Source: UBA981 sp942490995 (GTDB lineage Bacteria > Pseudomonadota > Gammaproteobacteria > Ga0077536). From it: DNA of 64,000 nucleotides. Shown in pieces: positions 24,633 through 34,548 of the stretch. Where the stretch lies: the NCBI GenBank assembly GCA_942490995.1, contig CALOBG010000021.1, positions 1 to 64,000 of the forward strand, read 5' to 3'. The number at the start of each line of letters is the position of its first letter. The first letter of the stretch is position 1. The position numbers and the translations under genes were made by a program. The notes below the pieces were generated by a model. It had not been told where the DNA came from. It made no database searches and saw only the letters and a list, made by a program, of their open reading frames with translations.

Positions 24633-26299
24633 CCCGGATTTCTCACACGTAGTTAGTGCATCGGGCCTCCGAGAGGATCAAACTTGTTTTGCGTGAACGA
24701 GTTACGACCCCTCAGAGGAGGTTCCCGATGCCGACACAGTGTACCGCTGAACAACCGACGTTTTCATGGGCTGGACGCCGCCGCGTGGTGGCGGCGTTCG
24801 ATGGCGGAACGGTGAGCTCGGATGGCGGCGCGCTACTGCTGGGTAAGGCGGACGCGGCGGTCGGTCTGATCGACCGGCTGTCGCGCTGCTTCATCGACGA
24901 GCGGCAGGCTGACTTGGTCGAGCACTCGTTGCGCACGCTGGTCGGTCAACGGGTGTTCGCGCTGGCGCTGGGATACGAAGACCTGAACGACCACGACGAG
25001 CTACGCCATGACCCGGTGATGGTGCGCTGCTGGGCAAGCTGTCGCCGCGGTTACGCGAGGACTGTGCAGCACTGGCGGGCAAGAGCACGCTGAGCCGTCT
25101 GGAATGCTATCCGGCGAGCGGGGCGCATCGCTATCACAAGATCCGCCCGGACGAATCAGCGATCGAACGGTTGTTCGTGGCGCTGTTCCTGGAGGCTTAC
25201 CGCGAGCCGCCGGCGGAGATCGTGCTGGATCTGGATGCGACCGACGTGGCGTTGCACGGCCATCAGGAAGCACGGTTCTTTCACGGCTATTACGATCACT
25301 ACTGCTACCTGCCGTTGTACATCTACTGCGGCGAGCATCTGTTGGCCGCGAAGCTGGCAGTGGCGAACATCGACGGTGCGGCGGGGGCGGTGGAGGAGGT
25401 CGAACGCATCGTCGCCCAGGTGCGTGTGCGGTGGCCGAAGACGCGCATCGTGCTGCGAGCGGACTCGGGCTTCTGCCGCGAGGCGTTGATGGGCTGGTGC
25501 GAGGAGAACCGGGTGGAATACGTGTTCGGGCTGGCGCGTAACGCCCGTCTGGTACGGGCGATAGGCAGTGAACTGCAGACGGTGGCGGAGACGTCGGCAG
25601 CCACGCAGAGCCCGGCGCGCTGTTTCCGCGAGCTCGCGTATCGGACGCGCAAGAGCTGGAGCCGGTCACGCCGTGTGGTGGCCAAGGCTGAGCATACCGG
25701 TGACAAATCGAATCCGCGCTTCATCGTGACCTCGTTGTCGAAGCGACGCTGGGCGGCACGGGCGCTGTACGAGGACTTCTATTGCGCGCGCGGTGAGGCC
25801 GAGAACCGCATCAAGGAATGCCAGCTCGACCTGTTCGCCGACCGGCTCTCGACCGAGACCCTGCGCGGTAACCAGCTGCGCCTGTGGTGGGCGTCGGCGG
25901 CTTATGTGCTGATGCACGCCGTGCGCCGCATCGGACTGGCCGGCACCACGCTCGCGCGTGCTTGTGCGACGACCATCCGCCTGCGCCTGTTGAAGATCGG
26001 CGCGGTGGTCACGGTCAGCGTGCGCAGGGTCAAGCTCGCGATGAGTAGCGGCTGCCCGCATCAGCGGGAGTTCATCGCCGCCTGCCATGCCCTGGACGTC
26101 GCGGCGCGTTAAGCCGCCCCCTACGAACCAGACTGCTGCCTTCGCCATCGAACCCCACCACCGACACCGTCGGGTGGGTTCGCTCGCCCGCAGATAGGCA
26201 AGCCGCGTGATCTGCCGGGTTCACGCCAGCGATGCGCGGCTCGCTTCCCCATCGCTACCAGACGACTGCGTTAATCGCCGACGCGGTGAGAAATGCGGG
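24633..26299 (+). mobile_element. IS1380-family insertion sequence, 1667 bp
   Basis: The ends CCCGGATTTCTCAC (24633-24646) and, on the opposite strand, CCCGCATTTCTCAC (26286-26299) are 14-bp inverted repeats with one mismatch. They are flanked by a direct repeat CTAG at 24629-24632 and 26300-26303. A 4-bp duplication and this length fit the IS1380 family, as does the encoded transposase. The transposase frame is broken, so the copy is probably not autonomous. Confidence 0.85.
24728..26112 (+). pseudogene. IS1380-family transposase, frameshifted
   Basis: The first part (to about 25020) reads VVAAFDGGTVSSDGGALLLGKADAA, VEHSLRTLVGQRVFALALGYEDLNDHDELRHDPVM, the N-terminus of IS1380 transposases. 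The reading frame then changes by one base near 25017-25030. It continues LLGKLSPRLREDCAALAGKSTLSRLE and later VLDLDATDVALHGHQE, RADSGFCR and YCARGEAENRIKECQLDLFADR to 26112. The catalytic-core segments with aspartates and the ENRIKE glutamate are present. No slippery heptamer is seen at the junction, so a 1-nt deletion is more likely than programmed frameshifting. Confidence 0.85.
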
Positions 26300-26461
26300 C
26301 TAGCAGCCTGTCGCTCGATCGGGTTCGGTCGGCGCCATCCACCACAGCCCCACCTGGCTGCGCCACAACGCGCACCATCTCCCCTGTCACATCCGCACCA
26401 CCGTGATCGTCTGTCCTTGGAGCCCACCGTTGGTTGGGGTACATCGAGGAGAAATTTGCAG
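26300..26461 (+). other. IS right flank and leader of the PEP-CTERM gene
   Basis: The 349 bases from the transposase stop to the next gene hold the IS1380 right end (to 26299), the CTAG duplicate, and GCCTGTCGCTCGAT (26306-26319), which resembles GCCTGTCGCACGAT in the complete R1 repeat (37337-37350). The rest is an untranslated leader ending in GAGGAGA. I see no convincing promoter. Confidence 0.45.
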
Positions 26462-27559
26462 ATGATCACGGAAATGTTCAAGCAGAGAACCTGCGTGCGC
26501 GGCCTTGCGTTACTCGCCATATTTGCCACGGCATCCGGACCCGTGCGCGTATCGGCCCAGGCGTTCACGGTGGTCGGGCCGCCGAGCTACCAATCGGTCT
26601 CGAGCGTGCTCGAGGATCGTGGTAGCGGCCTCCCCGGCGGTGCCATCATTTTGACCAGGGCAGGCTGGAACGGCAATGGTTCGAGTGGTCTGGCCGCGCA
26701 TACGGTCACCGTTCCCGGCGGGCACCAGTTGACCGCCGCCGACGGCATTGCGATGAGGTCGCGGCTCGGCAGCCTGAGCCGCGCGACCGGGCTCCTGGCC
26801 TCCAACAACCCGAATAATCCAGCCCACGTACATGCCACCAATCGCGCCGACTACACGCTTTTCGGCGCCTATGTATCGAACACGCTGGCCCAGACAACGC
26901 CCGAGTTCTTTGCCTTTTTTGATGGCAGCCTGACGACCACCGCGGCGTTCGAATTGCTCGATGCCGCGGCGACTGAGGCGAGTGTCCGCTTCGGCCTGAA
27001 TATCCTCGATGAACACGGCGCGCTGCTCGACTCGGTGTTCGAAGTGACGGCGACCAGTTCGCTCAATCTGAACGCGCCATCGTTATGGACCCTCGCCACC
27101 GGCGCCACAGGCCTCGCAACACCGGCAACCTGGAACGCGTCGATTACCGATATCACGCCGAGGACTTTTTTTAACGGCAACAAGTACGACGTCAACTATT
27201 TCGAGGTACTTCCGCGCACCTATGCCGTGCCGACCAACATCGTGTACGGTTTCAACTGGTATATCGAGACTACCGCCCACATGGAAGGGCTGTTCGCGAC
27301 CTCCGCTCTCATCGAGGCGGATTTTCTCAACACCGCAATGTTCGGTATGAGCATCGACCCCGCCCACGCCGACCAGGTGATGTTCGTCGAAGCGCTGGCG
27401 TACCCGGCACCGGTGCCGGTGCCGCCGGCCGGACTGCTGCTGGGTGCCGTGCTGACGGGCGCTGCGGCGCTGCGGCGACGGCACCACGTGATTCGGGATC
27501 GTGCCGGCGCCAACAAAGAGAACCTGCGGCCTGGTATTGCTGTTTATGCTCGAGGGTGA
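26462..27559 (+). CDS. exosortase substrate protein (VPxPPAG-type C-terminal sorting signal)
   Basis: The 365-residue protein has an N-terminal signal peptide (GLALLAIFATASGPVRVSAQA) and a beta-rich, Thr/Ser/Asn-rich body without cysteines. It ends with VPVPPAGLLLGAVLTGAAALRRRHH, a sorting signal of the PEP-CTERM/VPLPA class: short motif, transmembrane helix, arginine cluster. About 25 residues follow the arginines, longer than usual. GAGGAGA lies 10 bp before ATG 26462. Export, cleavage by an exosortase and surface or extracellular location are inferred from the signal; no exosortase is in the window. The function of the body is unknown. Confidence 0.72.
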   Translation: MITEMFKQRTCVRGLALLAIFATASGPVRVSAQAFTVVGPPSYQSVSSVLEDRGSGLPGGAIILTRAGWNGNGSSGLAAHTVTVPGGHQLTAADGIAMRSRLGSLSRATGLLASNNPNNPAHVHATNRADYTLFGAYVSNTLAQTTPEFFAFFDGSLTTTAAFELLDAAATEASVRFGLNILDEHGALLDSVFEVTATSSLNLNAPSLWTLATGATGLATPATWNASITDITPRTFFNGNKYDVNYFEVLPRTYAVPTNIVYGFNWYIETTAHMEGLFATSALIEADFLNTAMFGMSIDPAHADQVMFVEALAYPAPVPVPPAGLLLGAVLTGAAALRRRHHVIRDRAGANKENLRPGIAVYARG

Positions 27560-27678
27560 TACGCCATTGAGGACTGGCGCCACGATCATTGCGGGTCACT
27601 GAATGATTACAAGGTGGGCTATGGTTAGCGCCAGCGAACGCGGTGTATCTGCCGCCAGTTTTCAGTGAGGTGACGACA

Positions 27679-29061
27679 ATGAGCGAATCCACACGTAGCG
27701 AATCCGATTCCCTGGGCGTGGTCGAACTGCCCGCCTCGGCACTGTACGGGGCGCAGACGCAGCGCGCGGCGAATAATTTTCAGATCAGCAACCGCCGCCT
27801 GCCGGCGCCATTCATTACCGCGCTCGCGCATATCAAGCAGGCGGCGGCGCTCGCCAATATCGATTTGCAGCAGCTACCCCGGCCTATCGGCACGGCGATA
27901 GCCGACGCTGCCGCGGCAATCGCCGCCGGCCAGTATCGCGAGGCGTTCATCCTTGACGTGTTTCAGACCGGTTCCGGGACCAGTACCAACATGAACATGA
28001 ACGAAGTAATCGCCCGGCTCGCTTCGCAGGCCTGTGCAACCAGCGTCCATGCCAATGACCACGTCAACCGCTGCCAGAGCAGCAACGACGTGATCCCGAG
28101 CGCCGTGCGCGTGAGTGTCGTGATGCAGTTGCACGCACGCCTGTTGCCGGCCATCGAGGCACTCATAACCATTATCGACAACAAGGCTTGCGAGTATCCC
28201 GACCTGGTCAAGACCGGCCGCACTCATCTCATGGATGCCATGCCGCTCAAGGTCGCTGACGAACTCGGCGGCTGGCGCGCACAACTCGAATACGCCCGCG
28301 GTGGCCTGCTGGCCGCGCGCGATGCGCTGCTCGAGCTGCCGCTCGGAGGAACCGCGGTCGGCACCGGTATCAATGCCGACCCGGATTTCGGCCCGGCGGC
28401 TGTGGGCGCCCTCGCCGCGGCCCTCGACCTGCCGTTCATCCCCTCGTCGAACCGCTTTCGCGACATCAGCGCGCAGGACGCCACTCTCGATACCAGCGCG
28501 CGCCTGCGCGGGCTGGCGGTTGTGCTGCAAAAAATTGCCAACGACGTGCGTTGGATGAACAGCGGCCCTAACGCCGGCCTGGCGGAAATCCAGCTGCCGG
28601 CATTACAGCCCGGCAGCAGCATCATGCCCGGGAAAATAAACCCGGTAATCGCCGAGGCCGTGGTTATGGTCGCGGCCGAAGTGATCGGTAACGACGCAGC
28701 CGTCAGCGTGGCGGCGCAGGCCGGTAGTTTCCAGCTCAACGTCATGCAGCCGCTGGTTGCGGACAAGCTGCTCGGCAGCATTGAATTGCTTGCCACCGCC
28801 TGCCATCACCTAGGAGAAAAATGTATCTTCGGCATGCACTATCGGCAGGAATTCCTGGTCGACAGTCTCAGCCGCAATCCCATGCTGGCGACTGCGCTGG
28901 CGCCGCGCATCGGCTATGAAGCCGCGGCCCGCGTGGCGAAACACGCGGCCAGCTCGGGGCGTACCCTGATCGAAGTTGCTGAGGAAGAAACCGCGCTGTC
29001 TCGCGCCGAACTCGAAACGCTGCTCGACCCGCTGCGGATCGCCGGCGGTGGCGTATTGTAG
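27679..29061 (+). CDS. fumC: class II fumarate hydratase
   Basis: The 460-residue protein is a fumarase/aspartase superfamily member. It has GSGTSTNMNMNEVIA, the HANDHVNRCQSSNDVIPSAVRV region, KTGRTHLMDAMP, GGTAVGTGIN and the signature GSSIMPGKINPVIAE. These residues and the length match FumC, which interconverts fumarate and malate in the citric acid cycle in the cytoplasm. ATG 27679 has GTGAGG at 27665-27670. The gene stands alone. Confidence 0.93.
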   Translation: MSESTRSESDSLGVVELPASALYGAQTQRAANNFQISNRRLPAPFITALAHIKQAAALANIDLQQLPRPIGTAIADAAAAIAAGQYREAFILDVFQTGSGTSTNMNMNEVIARLASQACATSVHANDHVNRCQSSNDVIPSAVRVSVVMQLHARLLPAIEALITIIDNKACEYPDLVKTGRTHLMDAMPLKVADELGGWRAQLEYARGGLLAARDALLELPLGGTAVGTGINADPDFGPAAVGALAAALDLPFIPSSNRFRDISAQDATLDTSARLRGLAVVLQKIANDVRWMNSGPNAGLAEIQLPALQPGSSIMPGKINPVIAEAVVMVAAEVIGNDAAVSVAAQAGSFQLNVMQPLVADKLLGSIELLATACHHLGEKCIFGMHYRQEFLVDSLSRNPMLATALAPRIGYEAAARVAKHAASSGRTLIEVAEEETALSRAELETLLDPLRIAGGGVL

Positions 29062-29231
29062 CGTCCAGATCCGCGACCGCTCAGTCTCGAACGCAGCCCT
29101 CGGCGCGGCACGACGGCATCGAAGTAGCCAACGATGGCGTGTTTAAAGCGTCGGCACCCGAATGAACGAGCCGGCGTTTCTCGAATCCTGCCAGTCTCGC
29201 TCGCGGGATAAGATTTATTTTTGTTGCGCGC

Positions 29232-30296
29232 TCAGGCGAAAGGTGGCTGCGCGGTTGCGATGCGGCGTTGTTCGATCAATTCAAGCATGATGCCGTCGGG
29301 ATCGCGGAATATCACGACCTTGCGTTCACCGAAATCGCCCATATCCCAGGTCTCGATCGGACCGACACCGCCCTGCTCAGTCAGCAGCAGGCGCCGGCGT
29401 GCCGCCTCGATATCGTCGACTTCGAAGGCGACGCGGATGATGCCCAGATGGTTGGCAACCGGGTAGGGTTCGCCGAAGGGTTCGGGGGTCGCCCATTCGA
29501 GTACGTCGAGTGGACTGCGGGAATCCGAGCGCACGCCGAACAGGGTGGCGGAGAAATCCATGCCGTCACCTGCATAAAGGCTGCCGTCCGGATTACGCAG
29601 GCAGTCACCGAGTGAACCGTTGGTGGTCGGCTGCAGTTGCGAAGGCGCCAGGTAGACCGTCATATCGAGACCGATGACGTCACGGTAATAGCGAAACGAG
29701 GCCGGCAGGCTGCGCACGTTCAGATTGCAGTGATGCATCATGCCCGGGTAATCGAGCTTGCCGTGCGGATCGTCGGCGCCGATCATTTCCAGGGTATTGC
29801 CATCCGGATCGCGGTAGGCGAACACGGTGACCCCGAAACCGTCCGGGGTGAGGGTGATCCAGCTCGGCTCGCCGTAAGGTCGCCCGCCGTTTTCAAGAAC
29901 CCGCGCATACGCCGCGTCGAGGTTGTTGACCAGCGAGTTCTGACGGTAAATGCCGACGTGATTGGCTTCCGCGTAGGGCTTACCGACCGGCGCCGGTGAT
30001 TTCCATTCGACGAGATGCAGCAGGCGGGCCGGACATTCCGCGACCATGGCGCCGGGCGGCGACACGTCCTTGCGGTTTTCCAGTACCCAGCCTTCGAAGC
30101 GGCCGTCCTCGATACCGAGGCCGCGATAGGCCTGGGCCGGGCCGTTGATGCGCTCGCGGCGTCGAACCGGGAAGGTGTTTTCGTAGAACTCCACGGCCCG
30201 GTCGAGATCGGAAACGTTGATCACGACGTGCGAAAAGCGATTGATATAACCACGCAGCCCGTAGCTGAGTCGATCGATGGCGGTTGAATTGCTCAT
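29232..30296 (-). CDS. double-VOC-domain protein (dioxygenase/glyoxalase superfamily)
   Basis: The 354-residue protein consists of two vicinal-oxygen-chelate modules. The first starts INRFSHVVINVSDLDRAVEFYENTF and ends VTVFAYRDPDGNTLEMIG; the second starts MHHCNLNVRSLPASFRYYRDVIGLDM and ends RKVVIFRDPDGIMLELIEQR. Each ends with the DPDGxxLEL metal-ligand glutamate motif. The tandem layout resembles extradiol dioxygenases and related lyases, but the substrate is not identifiable. The gene converges on fumC. Confidence 0.82.
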   Translation of the reverse strand: MSNSTAIDRLSYGLRGYINRFSHVVINVSDLDRAVEFYENTFPVRRRERINGPAQAYRGLGIEDGRFEGWVLENRKDVSPPGAMVAECPARLLHLVEWKSPAPVGKPYAEANHVGIYRQNSLVNNLDAAYARVLENGGRPYGEPSWITLTPDGFGVTVFAYRDPDGNTLEMIGADDPHGKLDYPGMMHHCNLNVRSLPASFRYYRDVIGLDMTVYLAPSQLQPTTNGSLGDCLRNPDGSLYAGDGMDFSATLFGVRSDSRSPLDVLEWATPEPFGEPYPVANHLGIIRVAFEVDDIEAARRRLLLTEQGGVGPIETWDMGDFGERKVVIFRDPDGIMLELIEQRRIATAQPPFA

Positions 30297-30325
30297 GTGT
30301 CCCCCACCAGCACGCTAAGCGAACG

Positions 30326-30359
30326 AGGGCAGGCACGCGGTTACCGCGAGGGCTGCCCT
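30326..30359 (-). other. nested hairpin upstream of the double-VOC gene
   Basis: AGGGCAG (30326-30332) pairs with CTGCCCT (30353-30359), and GCGGT-T-ACCGC forms an inner stem. It lies 30 nt upstream of the minus-strand start at 30296, where it could act as a leader structure or operator. The other bases of 30297-30551 show nothing I recognise. Confidence 0.3.
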
Positions 30360-30551
30360 TGCGTCGCGGAATACTATACGCCCAACGCGGCCCATTCGGC
30401 GATCCGCGCCGAAACCCGCAAGGGAACGACAACCGGTGATCGGACCAGCGCACATGATGCCCACCTGTCCGCCAGACCCTTGTCTCGACGTATCCCAACT
30501 GCGACGGACGCAGTTACTATCTTGCCAGGATCAGGATCCTGGGACGACATC

Positions 30552-31532
30552 ATGATTTGGCTGGGTATCGCCTTGTGTATCTCACAATCGGCACTCTTTT
30601 CCGGACTGAACATTGCCTTGTTCAGCGTCAGCCGCATGCGCCTCGAAGCGGCGGCAAAAAATGGTCAGCGCGACGCCGCGACCGTGCTGCAATTTCGCCA
30701 AAACTAGAACCAGGTGCTGACTACCATTTTGTGGGGGAACGTCGGCGTCAACGTAATTCTGGCGTTACTTTCCGAATCCGTGATGACGGGGCTGGGCGCA
30801 TTTTTGTTTTCAACTGTGGTCATCACATTTCTTGGAGAAATCCTGCCGCAGGCGTGGTTTTCGCGCCACGCGGTAAGCATGGCCGCGCGCGCCGCACCAC
30901 TGCTACGCCTGTATATGTTTTTGTTATATCCGGTTGCGAAACCATCGTCGCATATTCTCGACACCTGGCTGGGGCGCGAAGGCATCCTTTACTATCGGGA
31001 GCGGGAATTTCGAGAAGTGATACAACAGCACATTCAATTCGAGCGCGCCGAGATAGGCCGGGTTGAAGGCATAGGGGCACTGAATTTCCTGGCTATTGAC
31101 GATACTGCAATCAGTGAGATCGGTTCGCCGGTCGCGCCCGAGACGATAATTTCCCTGCCTTTTCAAGATGAAAACCCCAGGTTTCCGCCTCCAGGCGAGA
31201 TCGGATTCATCCGGACATTACGGGCTTGCAACCAGACGTGGGCTGTAATCACCGACCCGATGGAGCGTCCGCATTTTGTCTTTGAGGTGGACGAATACCT
31301 GCGTACAGTTGCTTATGATGAACCTCCTGCCTCGGCGGAACATTTTTTATACAAACCTGTAATCGTGACTGCCCCTGACACGCGCATAGGCGACGTATTG
31401 CCGTTATTGACAGCGCGGGCGACCGTTCCCAATGACACGACGAAAATCCGACGGGTTCTACTGTATTGGGGACACGAGAGGCGGATTATTACCAGCGATG
31501 ATGTTCTGCATGAGCTGCTGAGGGATATCTAG
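30552..31532 (+). pseudogene. DUF21/CNNM-type membrane protein interrupted by in-frame TAG
   Basis: The frame starting at ATG 30552 reads MIWLGIALCISQSALFSGLNIALFSVSRMRLEAAAKNG, the first helix of CNNM/DUF21 (CorC-HlyC neighbour) proteins, and meets TAG at 30705-30707 (codon 52). In the same frame it continues NQVLTTILWGNVGVNVILALL, ITFLGEILPQAWFSRHA and a degenerate CBS-pair region to 31532. The conserved (P/Q)NQxLTTILxGN stretch falls directly after the TAG, so only one codon is abnormal. The GC content is visibly lower than in neighbouring genes, suggesting transfer. It may be a point-mutated pseudogene, a suppressed stop or a sequence error. Confidence 0.75.
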
Positions 31533-31666
31533 TCGAACCCCGATCGCTTCCGGCCGGCACGATACCAGTTGGCGTATGCTGGTCGCTGCCTTGTTGAAGG
31601 CTACTGCAAAACGACCCGGTCAAGCCGCTGTCACTCGCAGGTATCGGGCCGATTAGCGCAAATAAT

Positions 31667-32155
31667 TCAGGGCGTGTTCACGTCGTCCTGCAGCGTGGCG
31701 AGATAGGCCATCAATGCAAGTATGCGACCGCGAGCAAGCGTTGCGCCGTCGGTGCCGCCGCCACCGGCGTCGGTGCGCAATTCCTGACCCCAGATTGGCA
31801 TCAGGCGCGAACCGTGCGCAGGCAGCAACTCATTGCCGCTGATGGTTTCGTACAATTCCCAGAACGGGAATTCTCCGCCATTGCGCCTGGCAAGTTTACT
31901 CAGGTCCGGCGCAGGTACGGTTTCACGCGTGCCGACAGCCTGTCCGCCTCGACCGTCCTCGCCGTGGCAGGAAACACAGTGTTGTCGGTAGACGTACGAG
32001 CCCACGTTGACCAGGGAATCATCACTGAGAGCGAGCTCCGCCGCTTCAGCCCAGCACGGCATTGTCAGGATCATCGCCAGCAGCGTGCGGATTGCGCGCG
32101 GTATCCTGATCGTGTCTACGCGGGCACAGGGTCTATCTCGCTTCATTCTCGACAT
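31667..32155 (-). CDS. monoheme cytochrome c
   Basis: The 162-residue protein has an N-terminal signal region (AIRTLLAMILTMPCWAEAAEL), one heme c site CVSCH after VYRQH, and MPIWG in RLMPIWGQEL as likely axial methionine. The pattern (GSYVYRQHCVSCHGEDGRGG, DLSKLARRNGG) is that of small soluble periplasmic class I cytochromes. No oxidase or dehydrogenase partner is adjacent. ATG 32155 gives the longest form; ATG 32146 is an alternative. Confidence 0.85.
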   Translation of the reverse strand: MSRMKRDRPCARVDTIRIPRAIRTLLAMILTMPCWAEAAELALSDDSLVNVGSYVYRQHCVSCHGEDGRGGQAVGTRETVPAPDLSKLARRNGGEFPFWELYETISGNELLPAHGSRLMPIWGQELRTDAGGGGTDGATLARGRILALMAYLATLQDDVNTP

Positions 32156-32248
32156 CCCAGCAAACTTCCATTTCCCTACCCTGCAAGCGTAGTCAGTGGT
32201 AACGAGATGTCCTTGACGCGGATCAGTGGCGAGTGCTTCGCTTACTGC

Positions 32249-33175
32249 TTAAAGCGAACAGTAGTGCGCCAGGCCCGCGAGAGACGGATGAGGGTGCGTG
32301 ACGAGCAGGGTCGCAAGCTGCGGCAGGTAGCCTGACAGCGGCGCATGCGTCTCGAAACGTGCGCGAAACGATGAGGCTTCGAGAGCCTCGGCATAGCGCG
32401 GCAGGATGCCGCCGGCCAGGTAGACCCCGCCACGCGCGCCGGTCGCCAGGGCGAGGTTGCGCGCGGCCACGCCGAGGAATGCAAAAAACATAGCCAGCGC
32501 CTTGGTAGCGATCGGTTCCTTGCCGCTCACGGCGGCCGCGGCAACCTGTTCGGGAAGCAGCTCGCGGCTGCCGCCTAGCGCGGCGTGAAGCTTGACCAGA
32601 CCGGCGCCGGAAAGTACGTCCTCCAACGCCACCGGACCCGATGCGCTACGCAGCGAATCCAGCAGCTCCGCCTCGTCATCGTTGCTCGCGGCCAGCAGGC
32701 TATGCCCCGCTTCTGTCGCCAGCGCAAGTCCCTGCGGCAGCCACAGCGCTGCGCCAAAACCGGTTCCCGGTCCGATTATTAGTGCCGGCGCGTCCGGCCG
32801 CGGCGCACCACTGCCGATGATCCGCACATCGCCTTCGATAAACACCGGCACGGCATAGGCCAGGGCCACGAAATCATTAATGCATTCCGCTTGCTCGAAA
32901 GCAAAATCGGCGCGCAAGCCCGCCGTTGAAATCTTCCAGTCGCGATTGGTCAGCGTTACGACATCGCCCTCGACCGGCCCCGCAACGGCAAGCACGGCCC
33001 GCTGCAGAGGTTCTGCGCCGCCGCGTGAAGCCAGGTAATCCGCCAGGCATGCCTCAACACCGCTGGCCTCGGCGTTGTTGTAGTGGCGAACGTTTTCGAC
33101 CCTTCCGGCGACGGCTTCCGCGAGCCTGGTGTTGGTGCCGCCGATATCACCGATCAATACCGGTCGCGTATTCAT
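32249..33175 (-). CDS. glk: glucokinase
   Basis: The 308-residue protein matches Glk-type glucokinases: GDIGGTNTRLA phosphate loop, LAVAGPVEGDVVTLTN, NDFVALAYAVP, GPGTGFGAA and the EAGH catalytic-site segment, ending YLAGGILPRY. It converts glucose and ATP to glucose 6-phosphate. Its ATG overlaps the stop of otsA by 4 nt (33172-33175). As the last gene of the otsB-GH15-otsA-glk operon it would return glucose released from trehalose to the sugar-phosphate pool used by OtsA. Confidence 0.92.
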   Translation of the reverse strand: MNTRPVLIGDIGGTNTRLAEAVAGRVENVRHYNNAEASGVEACLADYLASRGGAEPLQRAVLAVAGPVEGDVVTLTNRDWKISTAGLRADFAFEQAECINDFVALAYAVPVFIEGDVRIIGSGAPRPDAPALIIGPGTGFGAALWLPQGLALATEAGHSLLAASNDDEAELLDSLRSASGPVALEDVLSGAGLVKLHAALGGSRELLPEQVAAAAVSGKEPIATKALAMFFAFLGVAARNLALATGARGGVYLAGGILPRYAEALEASSFRARFETHAPLSGYLPQLATLLVTHPHPSLAGLAHYCSL

Positions 33176-34548
33176 GTGCGTCGGCGCGTCTTGAGTTGTT
33201 TCAGGAAATTTCTGGCCCAGGTGTGGACGTCGTTAGCCATCAGCACGGCATGCGCAGCCTGCCAGCGTTCACAGCGCTCGGCGAGCGGCATTTTGAGTGC
33301 CTTGAGCAGGGCATCAGCGACCGCGTCGCAGTCGTAGGGATTTACCAGTATCGCGCTGTCAAGTTCACGCGCGGCGCCGGTCAGCTCGGACAGCACCAGG
33401 ACGCCGGGGTCCGTTTCATCCTGCGCCGCAATGTATTCCTTGGCGACCAGGTTCATGCCGTCGCGCAAGGGCGTGACCAGGCCAATACGTGCCAGGGCGA
33501 GAAAACTCATCACCGTGGAACGCGCGTAGGCCTTGTTCAGGTAACGCAACGGCACCCAGTCGAACTCCGCGTAGCGGCCATTGATTTCCCCAACAATGCT
33601 CTGCAGGTGCTCGCGCAGCCGGTTGTATTCAGGAACGTCCTCCCGCGAGGGCTGAGCAACCTGCAGGTAGGTCACCCGGCCCTGGGTTTCCGGGTACCTG
33701 CCGAGCATGCGTTCATAAGCATGAAAACGTTCCGGCAGGCCTTTACTGTAGTCGAGGCGGTCGATACCGATGATGAGCGGACGTTCGTGCAGGCTGTCCT
33801 CGAGCCGGCGTACGGTTTTTACCTCGCGCCCGCTTCTGACCATGGCGCGGATTTCCTCAGCGTCAATACTGATCGGGAAAACGCCGGACCGTGACCGCCG
33901 CCGCCCCCAGTGGATGACGCCGTTATCAGCGACGCGCGCGCCGGTAAAGCGCGCGATACAGTCACGGAAATTCTGCGCATCGTTGTCGCTCTGAAAGCCG
34001 ATCAGGTCGTAGGCACAGAACGCCCACAGCAAATCCTCGAAACCGGGCAGGACGCGCAACACTTCCGCCGGCGGAAACGGGATGTGCAGAAAAAAGCCGA
34101 TCGGCGCGTCGACGCCCGCGGCACGCAGGTCATGGCCCATCGGGATGAGATGATAATCGTGCACCCACACGATATCGTCCGGCTCGAGAACCGCAAGCAG
34201 CTTTCGCGCGAGAAACTGGTTGGTGCGTTGGTAACCTTCGCGGTAGCGTGTTTCGAATTGAACGGCGTCGATTCGATAATGGAACAGCGGCCACAGCACG
34301 CGGTTGGAATAACCCTGGTAGTACTCGTCATAGTCACGCCGCTGCAGCGTGATCGTAGCGTAGTCGATGCCGTCGCTGCTGGCTGTTGCCGGCCGTCGTT
34401 GCGAGGTATCGCTGACCTGCCCATCCCAGCCGAACCACAGTCCACCGCTATCGCGCAACGCGGCGCGCAGCGCGACCGCAAGCCCGCCCGGCGCCGCGCC
34501 CTGACGCGGCACCGTGCACCGGTTCGACGCGACCACCAGGCGGTTCAA
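33172..34548 (-). CDS. otsA: trehalose-6-phosphate synthase
   Basis: The 458-residue protein is a GT20 enzyme: NRLVVASNR at the start, VWVHDYHLIPMG, FLHIPFPPAEVLRVLP, IGIDRLDYSKGLPER, VPLRYLNKAYARS and DGMNLVAKEYIAAQ. It joins UDP- or GDP-glucose with glucose 6-phosphate. The best start is TTG at 34548, which overlaps the TGA of the upstream GH15 gene and has GGAAGG at 34555-34560. A longer open frame to 34632 only adds the antisense of that gene's end. OtsB and GH15 are upstream in the operon and glk follows. Confidence 0.92.
   Translation of the reverse strand: MNRLVVASNRCTVPRQGAAPGGLAVALRAALRDSGGLWFGWDGQVSDTSQRRPATASSDGIDYATITLQRRDYDEYYQGYSNRVLWPLFHYRIDAVQFETRYREGYQRTNQFLARKLLAVLEPDDIVWVHDYHLIPMGHDLRAAGVDAPIGFFLHIPFPPAEVLRVLPGFEDLLWAFCAYDLIGFQSDNDAQNFRDCIARFTGARVADNGVIHWGRRRSRSGVFPISIDAEEIRAMVRSGREVKTVRRLEDSLHERPLIIGIDRLDYSKGLPERFHAYERMLGRYPETQGRVTYLQVAQPSREDVPEYNRLREHLQSIVGEINGRYAEFDWVPLRYLNKAYARSTVMSFLALARIGLVTPLRDGMNLVAKEYIAAQDETDPGVLVLSELTGAARELDSAILVNPYDCDAVADALLKALKMPLAERCERWQAAHAVLMANDVHTWARNFLKQLKTRRRT

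Noticed and set aside
25010..25040. Programmed -1 frameshift in the transposase
   Set aside because: No slippery heptamer or obvious downstream structure; a single-base deletion explains it.
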